Assembly: GCA_964016105.1 (NCBI GenBank)
Contig: CAXHEX010000006.1
Coordinates: forward strand, 186,001-250,000
DNA: 64,000 nucleotides
Direction of reading: 5' to 3'
DNA from: Ketobacter sp964016105
Lineage (GTDB): Bacteria > Pseudomonadota > Gammaproteobacteria > Pseudomonadales > Ketobacteraceae
This document shows, piece after piece, positions 9,801-18,641 of the stretch; position 1 is the stretch's first letter, and every line of letters starts with the position of its first letter. The notes beneath the pieces were generated by a model. The model did not search any database. It was not told the DNA's origin and was given only the letters and a program-made list of their open reading frames with translations. The translations under genes and the position numbers were made by a program.

Positions 9801-10330
9801 AACCGGGAGCGGGTAAAGACAGCCGTACCATTGTTGCCGGTTTGGTTATCGCTCAGCGAGTGATGAAAAACAAGCGCGGCGACAAGATGGCCTTCCTCAC
9901 CTTGGATGACAAAAGCGGTCGATTGGAAGTGTCCATTTTTTCCGACACTTACGAAGAATACAAAGACCTACTGATTAAAGATGCCGTGCTGGTGGTGGAA
10001 GGTGAAGTTAGCGTAGATGATTACTCTGGCGGCCTTAAAATGGTCACCCGAAGAGTGTTTGATATTGGCCAGGCCCGTGAAAACTACGCCCGTTTAGTGA
10101 GTTTGCAAATTGAACAAGATAACGTAGGTGACAACTTTGCTGCGCGTCTTCAATCGGTATTGCAACCCTTTAAGGAAGGCAGCTGCAGGGTTCGAATTCA
10201 ATATGGCAGAGATGGTGCCCAAGGCCGGCTTTACCTGGGGGATGACTGGCTGGTTTCGCCCAAGGTGGAGCTGATAAAACAATTAGAGCAGCTTTGTGGC
10301 GAAACCGCGTTGAGTGTTCACTACCGATAA
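6863..10330 (+). CDS. dnaE: DNA polymerase III alpha subunit
   Basis: DnaE is the replicative polymerase subunit of the Pol III holoenzyme. At 1155 aa it is full length. An N-terminal PHP domain (HLRVHSEFSLVDGL) comes first. The polymerase core holds GPGRGSGAGSLVAYVL and the catalytic PDFDVDF triad region at about residues 400-420. Next come the fingers/thumb with FNKSHSAAYALVSYQTAWLK, the HhH region (GLGAIKGLGEG) and an OB fold (IVAGLVIAQRV). The ATG overlaps the rnhB stop. Confidence 0.97.
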   Translation: MSAGFVHLRVHSEFSLVDGLVRIKPLASTVAEMNMPAVALTDFCNMFAQVKFQRATMGAGIKPLFGADLLIESTVPGEDPSQMVFLAKSLQGYRNLTELVSEAYLHGQKLGKAIISQAFLQQKTEGLICLSGGKEGDIGRALLTSKLDKAKDVTEHYMKLFPDSFYLELQRTSRQDDETYLHLAVDLAAQLDCPVVATNDVRFIKRSDYEAHEVRVCIHEGWTLEDPARKQRYSEEQYLKSPEEMLELFSDIPEAIENTLEIAKRCSFEIPLGTYYLPDYPVPEGMTLDDFIIAESEKGLEERLEFLFDTSAPDFAEIRKPYDERLKVELDVIIQMGFPGYFLIVADFIQWAKNNGVPVGPGRGSGAGSLVAYVLKITDLDPLEYDLLFERFLNPERVSMPDFDVDFCMDGRDRVIDYVAEKYGRNAVSQIITFGTMAAKAVVRDVGRVQGRSYGFVDRIAKLIPFEVGMTLTKAMEQEPQLPELAERDEEVRELLDMALKLEGITRNVGKHAGGVVIAPSALTDYVPLYCDEEGNNLVTQFDKDDVEAAGLVKFDFLGLRTLTIVDWALKTINPTLEKQGLDPVDIDRIPLDDRDSFKLLQNAETTAVFQLESRGMKDLIKRLKPSSFEDIVALVALFRPGPLGSGMVDDFIARKHGKQKVDYPHPDLKPVLDTTYGTILYQEQVMLIPQVLADFTLGGADLLRRAMGKKKADVMAQQRGLFVDGCSKNGIDSKLSTEIFDTMEEFAKYGFNKSHSAAYALVSYQTAWLKAHYPSGFMAAVLSADMHNTDKVVTLIDECRRMQLTIVSPDVNLSGYKFTVNDQGHIVYGLGAIKGLGEGPIEAILEARSGQSPFKNLFEFCRRVDLKKLNRRSMEALIRAGALDKMGPDRATLMASLSEAMRYAEQENKNKDIGIMDMFGAADEEEQPELEWTKVKPWSDDERLNGEKDTLGLYLTGHPIDQYLNEIAHFVSSRIADVKPGAGKDSRTIVAGLVIAQRVMKNKRGDKMAFLTLDDKSGRLEVSIFSDTYEEYKDLLIKDAVLVVEGEVSVDDYSGGLKMVTRRVFDIGQARENYARLVSLQIEQDNVGDNFAARLQSVLQPFKEGSCRVRIQYGRDGAQGRLYLGDDWLVSPKVELIKQLEQLCGETALSVHYR

Positions 10331-10436
10331 CATTTTGCCACAAAATTGCGAAAGTGGAGGGCTGCCACAGCTCGACAGCTCAACTCCATTAACGTAAGGT
10401 ATGGCTAAAAATTATTAAAAGCAGGATTACCTATTT

Positions 10437-11390
10437 ATGAACCCGAACTATTTGGATTTCGAACAACCCATCGCAGAACTGGAATCCAAGATTGATGAAC
10501 TGGGTACCATGCAGGGAGGCGAGTCGCTGAATATCAGCGAAGAAGTTTCCTTACTCAGAGAAAAAAGTTTGTCTCTTACTGAATCCATTTTTTCGGATTT
10601 ATCCTCCTGGCAAATTGCGCAGTTGGCGCGCCATCCCCAGCGACCTTATACCTTGGATTATATCGATCGTATCTTCAGCGATTTTGATGAACTTCATGGC
10701 GACCGAACCTTTGGTGATGATAAAGCCATTGTGGGGGGGGTGGCCCGATTGGACGGACGTCCGGTAATGGTTATAGGTCATCAAAAAGGTCGTGATGTTA
10801 AAGAAAAAGTGCGCCGTAACTTTGGTATGCCTCAGCCTGAAGGATACCGAAAAGCCATGCGTTTAATGCAAATGGCTGAGCGTTTTAAAATGCCGCTACT
10901 TACATTTATTGATACCCCTGGAGCCTATCCTGGTATCGAAGCAGAGGAGCGGGGCCAGAGCGAGGCCATTGCCCGTAATTTGGCGGTCTTGGCGAGCTTG
11001 AAAACTCCGATTATCTCCACCGTCATTGGTGAGGGCGGCTCCGGTGGTGCATTGGCCATTGGCGTTTGTGATCATCTTCAGATGCTGCAGTACAGCACCT
11101 ATGCGGTTATCTCGCCAGAAGGTTGTGCGTCCATATTGTGGAAAACCGCTGAGCACGCATCGGAAGCTGCGGAAGCCATGGGGATTACTGCTGGCCGATT
11201 AAACGAGCTGGGTTTGGTGGATTTGGTTATTCCTGAGCCCCTTGGTGGTGCTCACCGTGATCATGATGCCATTGCTGATGCCTTGAAAGCATCACTGATC
11301 GAACACCTGGAACGGCTCAGCCAAAAAGACGAAGCCACGCTAATGGAAGAACGTTATAAGCGGCTTATGAGTTACGGCTACAACGGATAG
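10437..11390 (+). CDS. accA: Acetyl-CoA carboxylase carboxyltransferase alpha subunit
   Basis: AccA with AccD transfers the carboxyl group from carboxybiotin to acetyl-CoA, giving malonyl-CoA for fatty acid synthesis. The product is 317 aa, starting MNPNYLDFEQPIAELESKI, the usual helical N-terminus. It has FGMPQPEGYRKAMRLM, DTPGAYPGIEAEERGQSEAIA and the oxyanion glycine stretch GEGGSGGALAIGV. It lies 106 bp after dnaE, the conserved neighbour. In Pseudomonas the next gene would be tilS; here tilS is about 26 kb away. Confidence 0.97.
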   Translation: MNPNYLDFEQPIAELESKIDELGTMQGGESLNISEEVSLLREKSLSLTESIFSDLSSWQIAQLARHPQRPYTLDYIDRIFSDFDELHGDRTFGDDKAIVGGVARLDGRPVMVIGHQKGRDVKEKVRRNFGMPQPEGYRKAMRLMQMAERFKMPLLTFIDTPGAYPGIEAEERGQSEAIARNLAVLASLKTPIISTVIGEGGSGGALAIGVCDHLQMLQYSTYAVISPEGCASILWKTAEHASEAAEAMGITAGRLNELGLVDLVIPEPLGGAHRDHDAIADALKASLIEHLERLSQKDEATLMEERYKRLMSYGYNG

Positions 11391-11405
11391 TAACGGATAG
11401 TTTTT

Positions 11406-12191
11406 TTGGAGTTACTCATCTATCCATTCCTGGGGGTGTTTGCGGGCTTGATCGCCGGGCTCCTGGGGGTGGGCGGTGGCATTATCACAGTGCCAGTGCT
11501 GATCTACGTGTTTTCCAATCAACACTTCTCGCCTGAGGTGCTTACCCACATGGCTGTGGGCACTTCTCTTGCCACCATCATTCTTACCTCTTTTGGTTCT
11601 GTCTACCAACACCACCAGAAAGGCGCCGTTAATTGGCCTATCTTACGCTGGTACGCCATAGGCTTGGTGCTGGGGGCGCTGGCGGGAGCTAAGTTGGCGG
11701 ATCTGATTCAGGGTAGGGTGCTGCAGGTTTTATTTGGTGGTTTTGCGGTCATCATTGCTTTGCAAATGGCCGCGGATATTAAGCCTAAACCCAGTCGAAC
11801 ACTGCCTTCTGGGCCGGGACTGTTGACTGTGGGTGGTGCCATTGGGACCATCTCAGCCATCTTTGGTATTGGCGGTGGTTCCCTGAGTGTGCCTTTTCTA
11901 ACCTGGTGCAATGTAAAAATGCAGCAGGCGGTGGCCACTTCTGCGGCAGGAGGCATGCCCATCGCGGTGGCGGGCGCATTGGGGTTCGTTCTCACTGGTT
12001 TGGATGAAGCGAGCTTGCCGGAATACAGTGTGGGGTATATTTACATTCCCGCAGTGTTAGGGATCGCTGCCACCAGCGTTCCTTTTGCTCGGGGTGGTGC
12101 TAATCTTGCCCATCGGTTGCCCGCCGCCGCCCTTAAAAAGGTGTTCTCGGCCCTGTTGGTTTTGGTGGGTATAAAACTGTTGCTGGGTTAG
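11406..12191 (+). CDS. TauE/SafE-family (TSUP) membrane permease
   Basis: This is a predicted inner-membrane anion permease of the TSUP/DUF81 family; members export or import sulfite, sulfoacetate or related organosulfur compounds. The 261-aa product has about eight hydrophobic segments and the two internal-repeat signatures of the family: GLIAGLLGVGGGIITVPVL near the N-terminus and AIFGIGGGSLSVPFL at about residues 155-170. The likely start is TTG 11406, 15 bp after accA, so it may be cotranscribed. The substrate cannot be deduced from sequence. Confidence 0.85.
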   Translation: MELLIYPFLGVFAGLIAGLLGVGGGIITVPVLIYVFSNQHFSPEVLTHMAVGTSLATIILTSFGSVYQHHQKGAVNWPILRWYAIGLVLGALAGAKLADLIQGRVLQVLFGGFAVIIALQMAADIKPKPSRTLPSGPGLLTVGGAIGTISAIFGIGGGSLSVPFLTWCNVKMQQAVATSAAGGMPIAVAGALGFVLTGLDEASLPEYSVGYIYIPAVLGIAATSVPFARGGANLAHRLPAAALKKVFSALLVLVGIKLLLG

Positions 12192-12290
12192 CGGTTGCCT
12201 TAAAAATTAAAAGATCGTCACACAGCATCACACTTTTTGTCATATGATACGCCCCAATCTCCCATCGACATTCAAACCAAGGATTACTCC

Positions 12291-12968
12291 ATGAAACAAT
12301 TTATTGTTGTTTTGTCCGTGGCCATTGGCCTCACTGCCTGCGCCAGCAACCAGGTGATCGATTTAGTCCAAGGCAGTGACGATGCCACTGCTTTGATCCA
12401 GTCCTCGGAAACCGTTGCCTTCAAATATATTGATGATGAACCGGTGAAATCGGAATTTATTGGCCAACAGTATGTTTATCGTGTGGCACCGGGCCGCCAC
12501 ACGGTGCTGTTGGAGTATTCTGACTTATTTGAACTCAATGCCGATGAACACGACAAGTTGGTGTCACGGCCCGCAAAAGTTACTTTCGAAGCTGAGCGGG
12601 GAGAGCGTTATCAAATTGCCCATGACCCCCAGCCCAACCGTAAACAGGCGCAGGAATTTGCTGAAAAGCCTGACTTTTGGGTAATGAATGTCAGCAGTGG
12701 AAAGAAGGTGGAATCATTGGTGGAGCTAAGTCGCCCGCGCACTTTTCTTACCCAGTTGCGCTCATCCATGACACCTGAATACGAGTTTGAAAGTGATCGT
12801 GTGGCGTCTTCAAACGTTGCTAGCGAACAACTTGCTGAAGCTGGCTCCACATCGAACCCATCATCAGCTCCAAAAACACCGTTCTTGGAATCTTTACAGC
12901 AGCTATGGCAAAGCGCTCCCCAGGCCGAGCGGGACGCCTTTTTGCGTTGGGTAAAAGACAACCAATAA
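12291..12968 (+). CDS. DUF2057-like lipoprotein
   Basis: The product is a 225-aa predicted lipoprotein. I place the start at ATG 12291, because it is followed by a lipoprotein signal (MKQFIVVLSVAIGLTAC, lipobox LTAC, Cys17), rather than at an in-frame ATG 54 bp upstream. The central part (YVYRVAPGRHTVLLEYSDLFEL, then FEAERGERYQI) resembles DUF2057/YccT-type periplasmic proteins, whose function is unknown. The last ~70 residues are Ser/Ala-rich and low in complexity, ending in a helical segment. The family assignment is moderate; lipoprotein status is clear. Confidence 0.65.
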   Translation: MKQFIVVLSVAIGLTACASNQVIDLVQGSDDATALIQSSETVAFKYIDDEPVKSEFIGQQYVYRVAPGRHTVLLEYSDLFELNADEHDKLVSRPAKVTFEAERGERYQIAHDPQPNRKQAQEFAEKPDFWVMNVSSGKKVESLVELSRPRTFLTQLRSSMTPEYEFESDRVASSNVASEQLAEAGSTSNPSSAPKTPFLESLQQLWQSAPQAERDAFLRWVKDNQ

Positions 12969-13289
12969 GCAGCTCTCTCCGTAATACTTTGGTCTAACTG
13001 ATCTCTAAGGTGCACCATTTTTGTAACTTTTTATTAAAGTGTGGAAAAAGCGATCAAATTTGGTGCGTTTGACCTGGGAATTTCACAATCTTGCCATATA
13101 ATCTTCATTGTCCTGGTGTTCTATTTACAGGATATATTGAAAGAAAAACTTGAAGGTATGAATTTAAGTTGAGGAAACTGTTGGCAAAAAAGAATATTCA
13201 CAACGCTAGGCTGTTTAAGTAATTTAAAGTCAGTAACTTAACGTGGTGTGTTCAAAATTTGCTCTAATAGTTTCACTGAAATCATCTAT

Positions 13290-13324
13290 GTGTCACAAAA
13301 TTGTAATAAAGCACATTCATACTT
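13290..13324 (+). promoter_or_regulatory. Candidate Pho box and -10 element upstream of the porin
   Basis: GTGTCAC (13290-13296), AAAA, then TTGTAAT (13301-13307) matches the 7-4-7 layout of a PhoB direct repeat (CTGTCAT-N4-CTGTMAT). A -10-like CATACT starts 11 bp further on, the spacing typical of PhoB-dependent promoters. The ATG of the porin is about 70 bp downstream with AGGAGA before it. The rest of the 410-bp gap (12969-13378) is AT-rich and shows no gene. The layout is seen in the sequence; regulation by phosphate is inferred. Confidence 0.4.
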
Positions 13325-13378
13325 CGCCCCGTTTGTAAGCCGACAATTGTAAAAACTCGGATCCCTTAGGAGAGAAAA

Positions 13379-14356
13379 ATGAAAGTTAAACTGCTTCCCT
13401 TAGCTATTGGTGCTGCTATTGCTATGCCTGGTGTTGCCTTGGCAGATGGCCCCACTGTATACGGAAAAATGAACGTTACTTATGAATATGTAACTTTGGA
13501 TAATGGCACCACTGATGCTTCCAATGGTGAGCTGAACAGCAATGCTTCACGAATTGGTTTTAAAGGTTCCGAAGACATCAACAGCAGTCTGACTGCCTTC
13601 TACCAAGCTGAATATCAGATTTCCGTGGATGGTGATTCCAGTACTTTCAGCCAGCGCGATATCTTTGTTGGTTTGAAAGGCGGCTGGGGTGCCGTTAAAG
13701 CCGGTAAGTTCGATTCTCCCTTGAAGAAGTCCCAGGGTAAGATCGATATGTTCAACGACTTACAGTTTGGCGACATCAAGAACGTGATTGTGGGTGAAGA
13801 GCGAATTGGCGACACGGTTCAATACAGTACGCCTACCATGGGTGGTATTACTGCAAACTTAGCTATCCAATCTGATGAAGAAAACAGTGTTGATGGTGGA
13901 GGTTCTCCAACCGAAGAAGGTATTTCTGCTTCAGCTGTTTACGATACTGATATGATTTTCGCTTCTGTTGCAATGGATACCAGCGTTGATGGTTGGGATG
14001 CTACCCGCTTGACTGTTATCGGTAAGATGGAAGGTTTCCAGGTTGGTTTGTTGTATCAAACTGCTGAAGAAGCCGTTGACGGTGCTGCTGATGAACAAGA
14101 CGGCTATATCTTAAGTGCCAGCGCAAAAGTTGGCGGTAGCAACAAAGTTTACGCTCAGTATGGTTATTCAGAGACTGACAAAACTGATACGACTACCGAC
14201 GAAGTTACCCAGTTCGGTGTAGGTGCGTCTCACTCACTGAGCAAGCAAACTAAACTGTTCGCTCACTACCTGATGATAGAAGAAGAGAACAGTGTAGCAG
14301 GCAGTCAGACCGATGAATATTCTACTTTAGCTCTAGGTGTTGAGCACAAGTTCTAA
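13379..14356 (+). CDS. Gram-negative general porin
   Basis: This is an outer-membrane trimeric diffusion pore of the OmpC/Porin_4 type. The 325-aa product has a signal peptide ending ALA-DG (cleavage after about residue 22) and starts the mature chain with PTVYGKMNVTYEYV. It carries NASRIGFKGSEDINSSLTAFYQAEY and RDIFVGLKGGWGAVKAGKFDSPLKK, both typical of 16-strand porins, and ends in a terminal Phe (LALGVEHKF), the BAM recognition signal. It is monocistronic, with its own terminator and a strong AGGAGA ribosome site. Specificity is unknown; the candidate Pho box hints at anion or phosphate uptake. Confidence 0.9.
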   Translation: MKVKLLPLAIGAAIAMPGVALADGPTVYGKMNVTYEYVTLDNGTTDASNGELNSNASRIGFKGSEDINSSLTAFYQAEYQISVDGDSSTFSQRDIFVGLKGGWGAVKAGKFDSPLKKSQGKIDMFNDLQFGDIKNVIVGEERIGDTVQYSTPTMGGITANLAIQSDEENSVDGGGSPTEEGISASAVYDTDMIFASVAMDTSVDGWDATRLTVIGKMEGFQVGLLYQTAEEAVDGAADEQDGYILSASAKVGGSNKVYAQYGYSETDKTDTTTDEVTQFGVGASHSLSKQTKLFAHYLMIEEENSVAGSQTDEYSTLALGVEHKF

Positions 14357-14388
14357 GGTTTAGATTTAATCTAAGCTGATGGAATTAA

Positions 14389-14420
14389 AACGCCAGCAAG
14401 CTAATTGCTGGCGTTTTTTT
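14389..14420 (+). terminator. Intrinsic terminator of the porin gene
   Basis: An 11-bp perfect stem, AACGCCAGCAA / TTGCTGGCGTT, with a 5-base loop is followed by a run of T. It sits 33 bp after the porin stop. Confidence 0.9.
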
Positions 14421-14446
14421 ATGTCTGTTTTTCATCTGTTCTGCGC

Positions 14447-14475
14447 AATAAAAAAGGCGGCCAATTGGCCGCCTT
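14447..14475 (-). terminator. Intrinsic terminator of fabB
   Basis: The stem GGCGGCC-AATT-GGCCGCC is flanked on the plus strand by AATAAAAA, which reads as a T-rich run on the minus strand. It lies just past the fabB stop. Confidence 0.85.
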
Positions 14476-14502
14476 ATATTAGTTTAAATGGGGTCCGCCG
14501 GT

Positions 14503-15717
14503 TTAATCCAGCTTGCGGAACACCAGTGTCGCGTTGGTGCCACCAAATCCAAAGCTGTTGGACATGACCGTTTTAAGCCCCGCATTTTCCTTATATTCGC
14601 GGGCGATGTTCATTCCCTCAAGCTTTTCATCCAGCTGGTTGATGTTGATGGATTCCGCAACGAAATCGTGCTGTAGCATGAGCAGGCTGTAAATAGCCTC
14701 TTGTACACCAGCGGCGCCCAGGGAGTGTCCGGTCAAGGATTTAGTGGAGCCCACCACTGGGTTGTTTTCACCAAATACTTCCCGTACTGCGCCCATTTCT
14801 GCCACGTCGCCCACTGGCGTACTGGTGCCGTGGGCGTTGATATAGTCCACTTGGGTATCCACCGTGGACATGGCCATTTGCATACAGCGTATGGCGCCTT
14901 CGCCGGATGGGGCTACCATGTCATGGCCATCGGAAGTGGCCCCATAGCCCACTAGCTCGGCGTAGATCTTTGCGCCACGGGCTTTAGCGTGTTCGTACTC
15001 TTCCAGTACCAGCATGCCGCCACCGCCCGCGATAACAAAACCATCCCGAGTAGCATCAAAAGCGCGGGAGGCGGTTTCAGGTGCGTCGTTATATTTAGTG
15101 GAGAGGGCGCCCATGCCGTCGAACAGCATGGTCAGTGCCCAGTGCTCTTCTTCGCCGCCGCCGGCAAACACCATATCCTGTTTGCCCAGTTGAATCAGCT
15201 CCATGGCGTGACCAATGCAGTGGGAGCTGGTGGCACAGGCGGAGGTGATTGAATAGTTCACGCCTTTGATCTTGTATGGAGTGGCTAAACAGGCCGATAC
15301 GGTGCTGGTCATTACCCGCGGCACCATGTAAGGGCCCACACGTTTTACGCCTTTCTCTCGCAACGTGTCTGCGGCTTGAACCTGGTTAGCGGAGCTGCCA
15401 CCGCCGGAACCCGCCACCAAGCCCGTGCGAATATTGGAAACCTGGTCTTCCGTCAGCCCCGCGTCGGCGATGGCCTGGCCCATGGCAATATAAGCAAAAG
15501 CCGCTGCGTCGCCCATAAATCGCAAAGGCTTACGATCAATGTGCTCCGACAGGTCTATATCCACTTGTCCCGCCACGTGACTGCGTAGACCCATATCTTG
15601 ATATTCTTGCTTGAACTTGATGCCGGAACGGCCATTGCGCAGAGCGTCTGTAACGGTCTCTTTATCATTACCCAGGCAGGAGACAATACCCATGCCAGTC
15701 ACTACAACTCGTTTCAT
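14503..15717 (-). CDS. fabB: 3-oxoacyl-ACP synthase I (KASI)
   Basis: FabB elongates acyl-ACP by decarboxylative Claisen condensation and is needed to elongate the cis-3-enoyl product of FabA, so it controls unsaturated fatty acid supply. The product is 404 aa. Visible are the Cys nucleophile in SACATSSHCIGHAMELI (about residue 163), the two catalytic His in NAHGTSTPVGD and KSLTGHSLGAAG, and a C-terminal FGFGGTNATLVF. It is 12 bp downstream of fabA on the same strand, forming the fabAB operon known from Pseudomonas. Confidence 0.96.
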   Translation of the reverse strand: MKRVVVTGMGIVSCLGNDKETVTDALRNGRSGIKFKQEYQDMGLRSHVAGQVDIDLSEHIDRKPLRFMGDAAAFAYIAMGQAIADAGLTEDQVSNIRTGLVAGSGGGSSANQVQAADTLREKGVKRVGPYMVPRVMTSTVSACLATPYKIKGVNYSITSACATSSHCIGHAMELIQLGKQDMVFAGGGEEEHWALTMLFDGMGALSTKYNDAPETASRAFDATRDGFVIAGGGGMLVLEEYEHAKARGAKIYAELVGYGATSDGHDMVAPSGEGAIRCMQMAMSTVDTQVDYINAHGTSTPVGDVAEMGAVREVFGENNPVVGSTKSLTGHSLGAAGVQEAIYSLLMLQHDFVAESININQLDEKLEGMNIAREYKENAGLKTVMSNSFGFGGTNATLVFRKLD

Positions 15718-15729
15718 ATGCAGGCCTCT

Positions 15730-16245
15730 TTAAAAGGTATCCGTAGAAGTGAACAGTCCCACTCGTAGATCTTTAGCGGTGTAGATCTCGCGATCATCCA
15801 CTAACAGTGAAGCATCGCCGATGCCCATTACCAGTTTACGCTCAATCACTCGTTTCATTTGGATTTCGTAGCGAACTTGCTTTGCGCTGGGCAATACCTG
15901 ACCAAAAAATTTAACTTCGCCGCATCCCAATGCTCTGCCCCGACCTGGGTTTCCTTTCCAACCCAGGAAAAAGCCAATTAGCTGCCACATGGCATCCAAT
16001 CCAAGGCACCCGGGCATGACGGGATCTTCTTCAAAGTGACAGGCGAAGAACCATAAGTCAGGGGTGACGTCTAATTCGGCAATGATTTCTCCTTTGCCGT
16101 GGGCACCGCCTTCCGCATTTATTTCAGTGATGCGATCAAGCATAAGCATGTTGGGAAGGGGTAGTCGAGCGTTACCGGGGCCGAACATTTTGCCGTGGCC
16201 ACAGTCCAATAGTTCATCTAGGTTGTATGCGTTTTTTTGAATCAT
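15730..16245 (-). CDS. fabA: 3-hydroxydecanoyl-ACP dehydratase/isomerase
   Basis: FabA dehydrates 3-hydroxydecanoyl-ACP and isomerises the trans-2 product to cis-3-decenoyl-ACP, the entry point of anaerobic unsaturated fatty acid synthesis. With the start at ATG 16245 (MIQKNAYNLDELLDCGHGK) the product is 171 aa, like the E. coli enzyme; an in-frame TTG 33 bp upstream would add 11 residues of no family likeness. Motifs are PNMLMLDRI, WFFACHFEEDPVMPGCLGLDAMWQ (catalytic His and Asp) and GRALGCGEVKF. Confidence 0.96.
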   Translation of the reverse strand: MIQKNAYNLDELLDCGHGKMFGPGNARLPLPNMLMLDRITEINAEGGAHGKGEIIAELDVTPDLWFFACHFEEDPVMPGCLGLDAMWQLIGFFLGWKGNPGRGRALGCGEVKFFGQVLPSAKQVRYEIQMKRVIERKLVMGIGDASLLVDDREIYTAKDLRVGLFTSTDTF

Positions 16246-16655
16246 CGAGTAATTGAAGTCTTGTTGGTGAATGAGCAAGTCAGGCCGCGGTGAGTCAGTA
16301 GCAAATACCCGCGCCAGGCTAACATTTCGGCAATTATGATGTTTGTAATTGTAGTGCCTGAAATGACAGCATACCTGAACGGTTTTCTATTATTGTTTGA
16401 AACCCCCATGTTAGCGGTAAACCATTAAAGAATCGATACGCCATAGGCTTTAATTGTATTGGAATGTAATGGTTCTAGGGCTTGGGTTAGGAAAAAGGGG
16501 AAGAAAACGTAACCAATTAGGCCCAAATGAACCAAACAGGGTCGTTGCTAGACAATAAGCAGGGTATCAGCGCCCAAGATGCTCGTGGCGGAGGAGTATG
16601 GTATTGTTAGCGACGATTTTTAACCAGCCCGCTGTTGTCGAGTGAGAGGTGTTAA
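16246..16655. promoter_or_regulatory. Divergent intergenic region fabA / ccmF
   Basis: This 410-bp stretch has no convincing gene and must hold the promoters of fabAB (minus) and ccmFGHI (plus). CATTTCGGC near 16324 and GCCTGAAATG near 16358 form an interrupted inverted repeat that could be an operator for fabA, but I cannot match it to the known FabR or DesT sites. No terminator or RNA gene is seen. Confidence 0.35.
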
Positions 16656-18641
16656 GTGGTACCGGAAATTGGGCATTTTGCCATTGTTATGGCCATGGTA
16701 ATGGCTACCGTGCAGGGGGTGTTGCCGCTTTTGGGTAGCGCACTGGGTTACAATCGATGGCTGGTTGTGGCGCGTCCGGCGGCCTACGCTCAGTTTGCTT
16801 TTTTACTGTTTGCTTTTTTGTTGCTTGCCTATTGCTTTGTGGCCAATGACTTCACCGTCAGTTATGTGGCCAATCACTCAAATACTCTACTGCCATTGGC
16901 TTATAAAATTTCCGCGGTATGGGGAGGCCATGAAGGATCTTTGCTGTTGTGGGCATTTGTGCTCGCAGGTTGGACTGCCGCAGTAGCACTGTGGAGTCAG
17001 CATCTGCCCTTAATTGTGGCCAGCCGTGTATTGGCCGTCATGGGGCTAATTGCCATTGGTTTTAACTCTTTTCTTTTGTTTACTTCAAATCCGTTTGCAC
17101 GGCTGTTGCCGGATTTTCCCCCGGATGGTGGCGACTTAAACCCTCTGTTACAAGACCCGGGACTGATTGTGCATCCGCCCATGCTTTACATGGGTTATGT
17201 GGGGTTCTCGGTGGCATTTGCGTTTGCCATTGCTGGTTTATTGGGGGGGCGTTTGGATAGTGCTTGGGCCAGATGGTCCCGACCCTGGACTACGGTTGCG
17301 TGGAGCTTTCTAACCTTGGGCATTGCCCTGGGGAGTTGGTGGGCCTATTACGAATTGGGCTGGGGTGGCTGGTGGTTCTGGGATCCAGTGGAAAATGCGT
17401 CCTTTATGCCCTGGTTGGCGGGAACGGCTTTGATGCACTCCCTTGCGGTGACGGAAAAGCGGGGCGTGTTTAAGGCTTGGACTGTGTTGCTGGCCATCCT
17501 GGCTTTTTCCTTAAGCTTATTGGGAACGTTTTTGGTTCGATCTGGTGTGTTGACCTCGGTTCACGCCTTTGCAGCTGATCCAACCAGGGGTTTCTTCATA
17601 CTGGTATTCCTGATGCTAGTGGTGGGTGGGTCACTCCTGTTGTTCGCATTGCGTGCCCATGCGCTGAAAGGTGAAAGCCATTACCAATTATTTTCCCGGG
17701 AAGTGTTCCTATTGATCAACAACATCGTGTTGGTGTGTGCCACCGGAGTGGTTTTAGTGGGAACGCTGTACCCCATTCTGTTTGATGTTCTTGGCTGGGG
17801 CAAAATTTCCGTTGGCGAGCCTTTTTTCAACACGGCTTTCTCTCCTATCGCGCTTTTGTTGATGGTATTTTGCGGCGTGGGCCCGTTGCTAAATTGGAAG
17901 CGTCATGATCCAGCCCAGCTCAAAAACAAATTGCTGGCGTCGCTTCTTATCGCGATCATTTTGTCAGTAATTGCGGTTTGGGTTATGGGCCAGGGTTGGA
18001 GCTGGATGGTATTTATTTCCCTCGGGCTTTGCCTGTGGGTGGTTTACCACAGCCTGGTGGAAACCTGGAAAAAGATTGCCACAGCGAAAGCGGGTTACTG
18101 GGCAGGTATTCGTCGGCTCAGCTTAAGCTATCGAGGCATGGTGTTGGCCCATGTGGGGCTTGCGGTTACGGTTGTGGGCGTCACCATGACCAGCAATTAC
18201 GATGTGGAACGTGATGTACGCATGAATGCTGGAGATCAAGTAACCATCGGCCCTTATCTGTTTGTGTTTGAAGGTGTAACAGAAATCCGGGGTCCAAATT
18301 ATCTTGCAACCCAAGGCCGTGTGGTGGTGACCGATGAAGGTGATGCTGTTGCCACACTCACCCCTGAGAAACGCCGCTATCTGGTGCGCCGTGATGTCAT
18401 GACAGAAGCGGCCATTGATGCAGGCTTTAGTCGCGACCTTTACGTGGCGTTGGGTGAGCCCCTTGACGATGGCAGTTGGGCTGTGCGTATCTACTACAAG
18501 CCCTTTATGCGCTGGGTTTGGGGTGGCGGCGTGATCATGGCTTTAGGTGGATTCGTTGCTATTGCTGACCGTCGTTATCGTATAAAAGTGAAACAAAAAA
18601 TCGCATCAACTTTTGCCAACGTCAAAGGGAGTGCTGCCTGA
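16656..18641 (+). CDS. ccmF: Cytochrome c maturation protein CcmF
   Basis: CcmF is an inner-membrane heme lyase component that attaches heme from holo-CcmE to apocytochrome c in the periplasm. The product is 661 aa with about 15 hydrophobic segments. The WWD-type heme-handling motif is GWGGWWFWDPVENASFMPWL (about residues 230-250), and conserved NHSNTLLPLAYKISAVWGGHEGS precedes it. The start is GTG 16656, preceded by AGAGG. It overlaps ccmG by 1 bp. No ccmA-E genes lie upstream, unlike the usual ccmABCDEFGH order. Confidence 0.95.
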   Translation: MVPEIGHFAIVMAMVMATVQGVLPLLGSALGYNRWLVVARPAAYAQFAFLLFAFLLLAYCFVANDFTVSYVANHSNTLLPLAYKISAVWGGHEGSLLLWAFVLAGWTAAVALWSQHLPLIVASRVLAVMGLIAIGFNSFLLFTSNPFARLLPDFPPDGGDLNPLLQDPGLIVHPPMLYMGYVGFSVAFAFAIAGLLGGRLDSAWARWSRPWTTVAWSFLTLGIALGSWWAYYELGWGGWWFWDPVENASFMPWLAGTALMHSLAVTEKRGVFKAWTVLLAILAFSLSLLGTFLVRSGVLTSVHAFAADPTRGFFILVFLMLVVGGSLLLFALRAHALKGESHYQLFSREVFLLINNIVLVCATGVVLVGTLYPILFDVLGWGKISVGEPFFNTAFSPIALLLMVFCGVGPLLNWKRHDPAQLKNKLLASLLIAIILSVIAVWVMGQGWSWMVFISLGLCLWVVYHSLVETWKKIATAKAGYWAGIRRLSLSYRGMVLAHVGLAVTVVGVTMTSNYDVERDVRMNAGDQVTIGPYLFVFEGVTEIRGPNYLATQGRVVVTDEGDAVATLTPEKRRYLVRRDVMTEAAIDAGFSRDLYVALGEPLDDGSWAVRIYYKPFMRWVWGGGVIMALGGFVAIADRRYRIKVKQKIASTFANVKGSAA

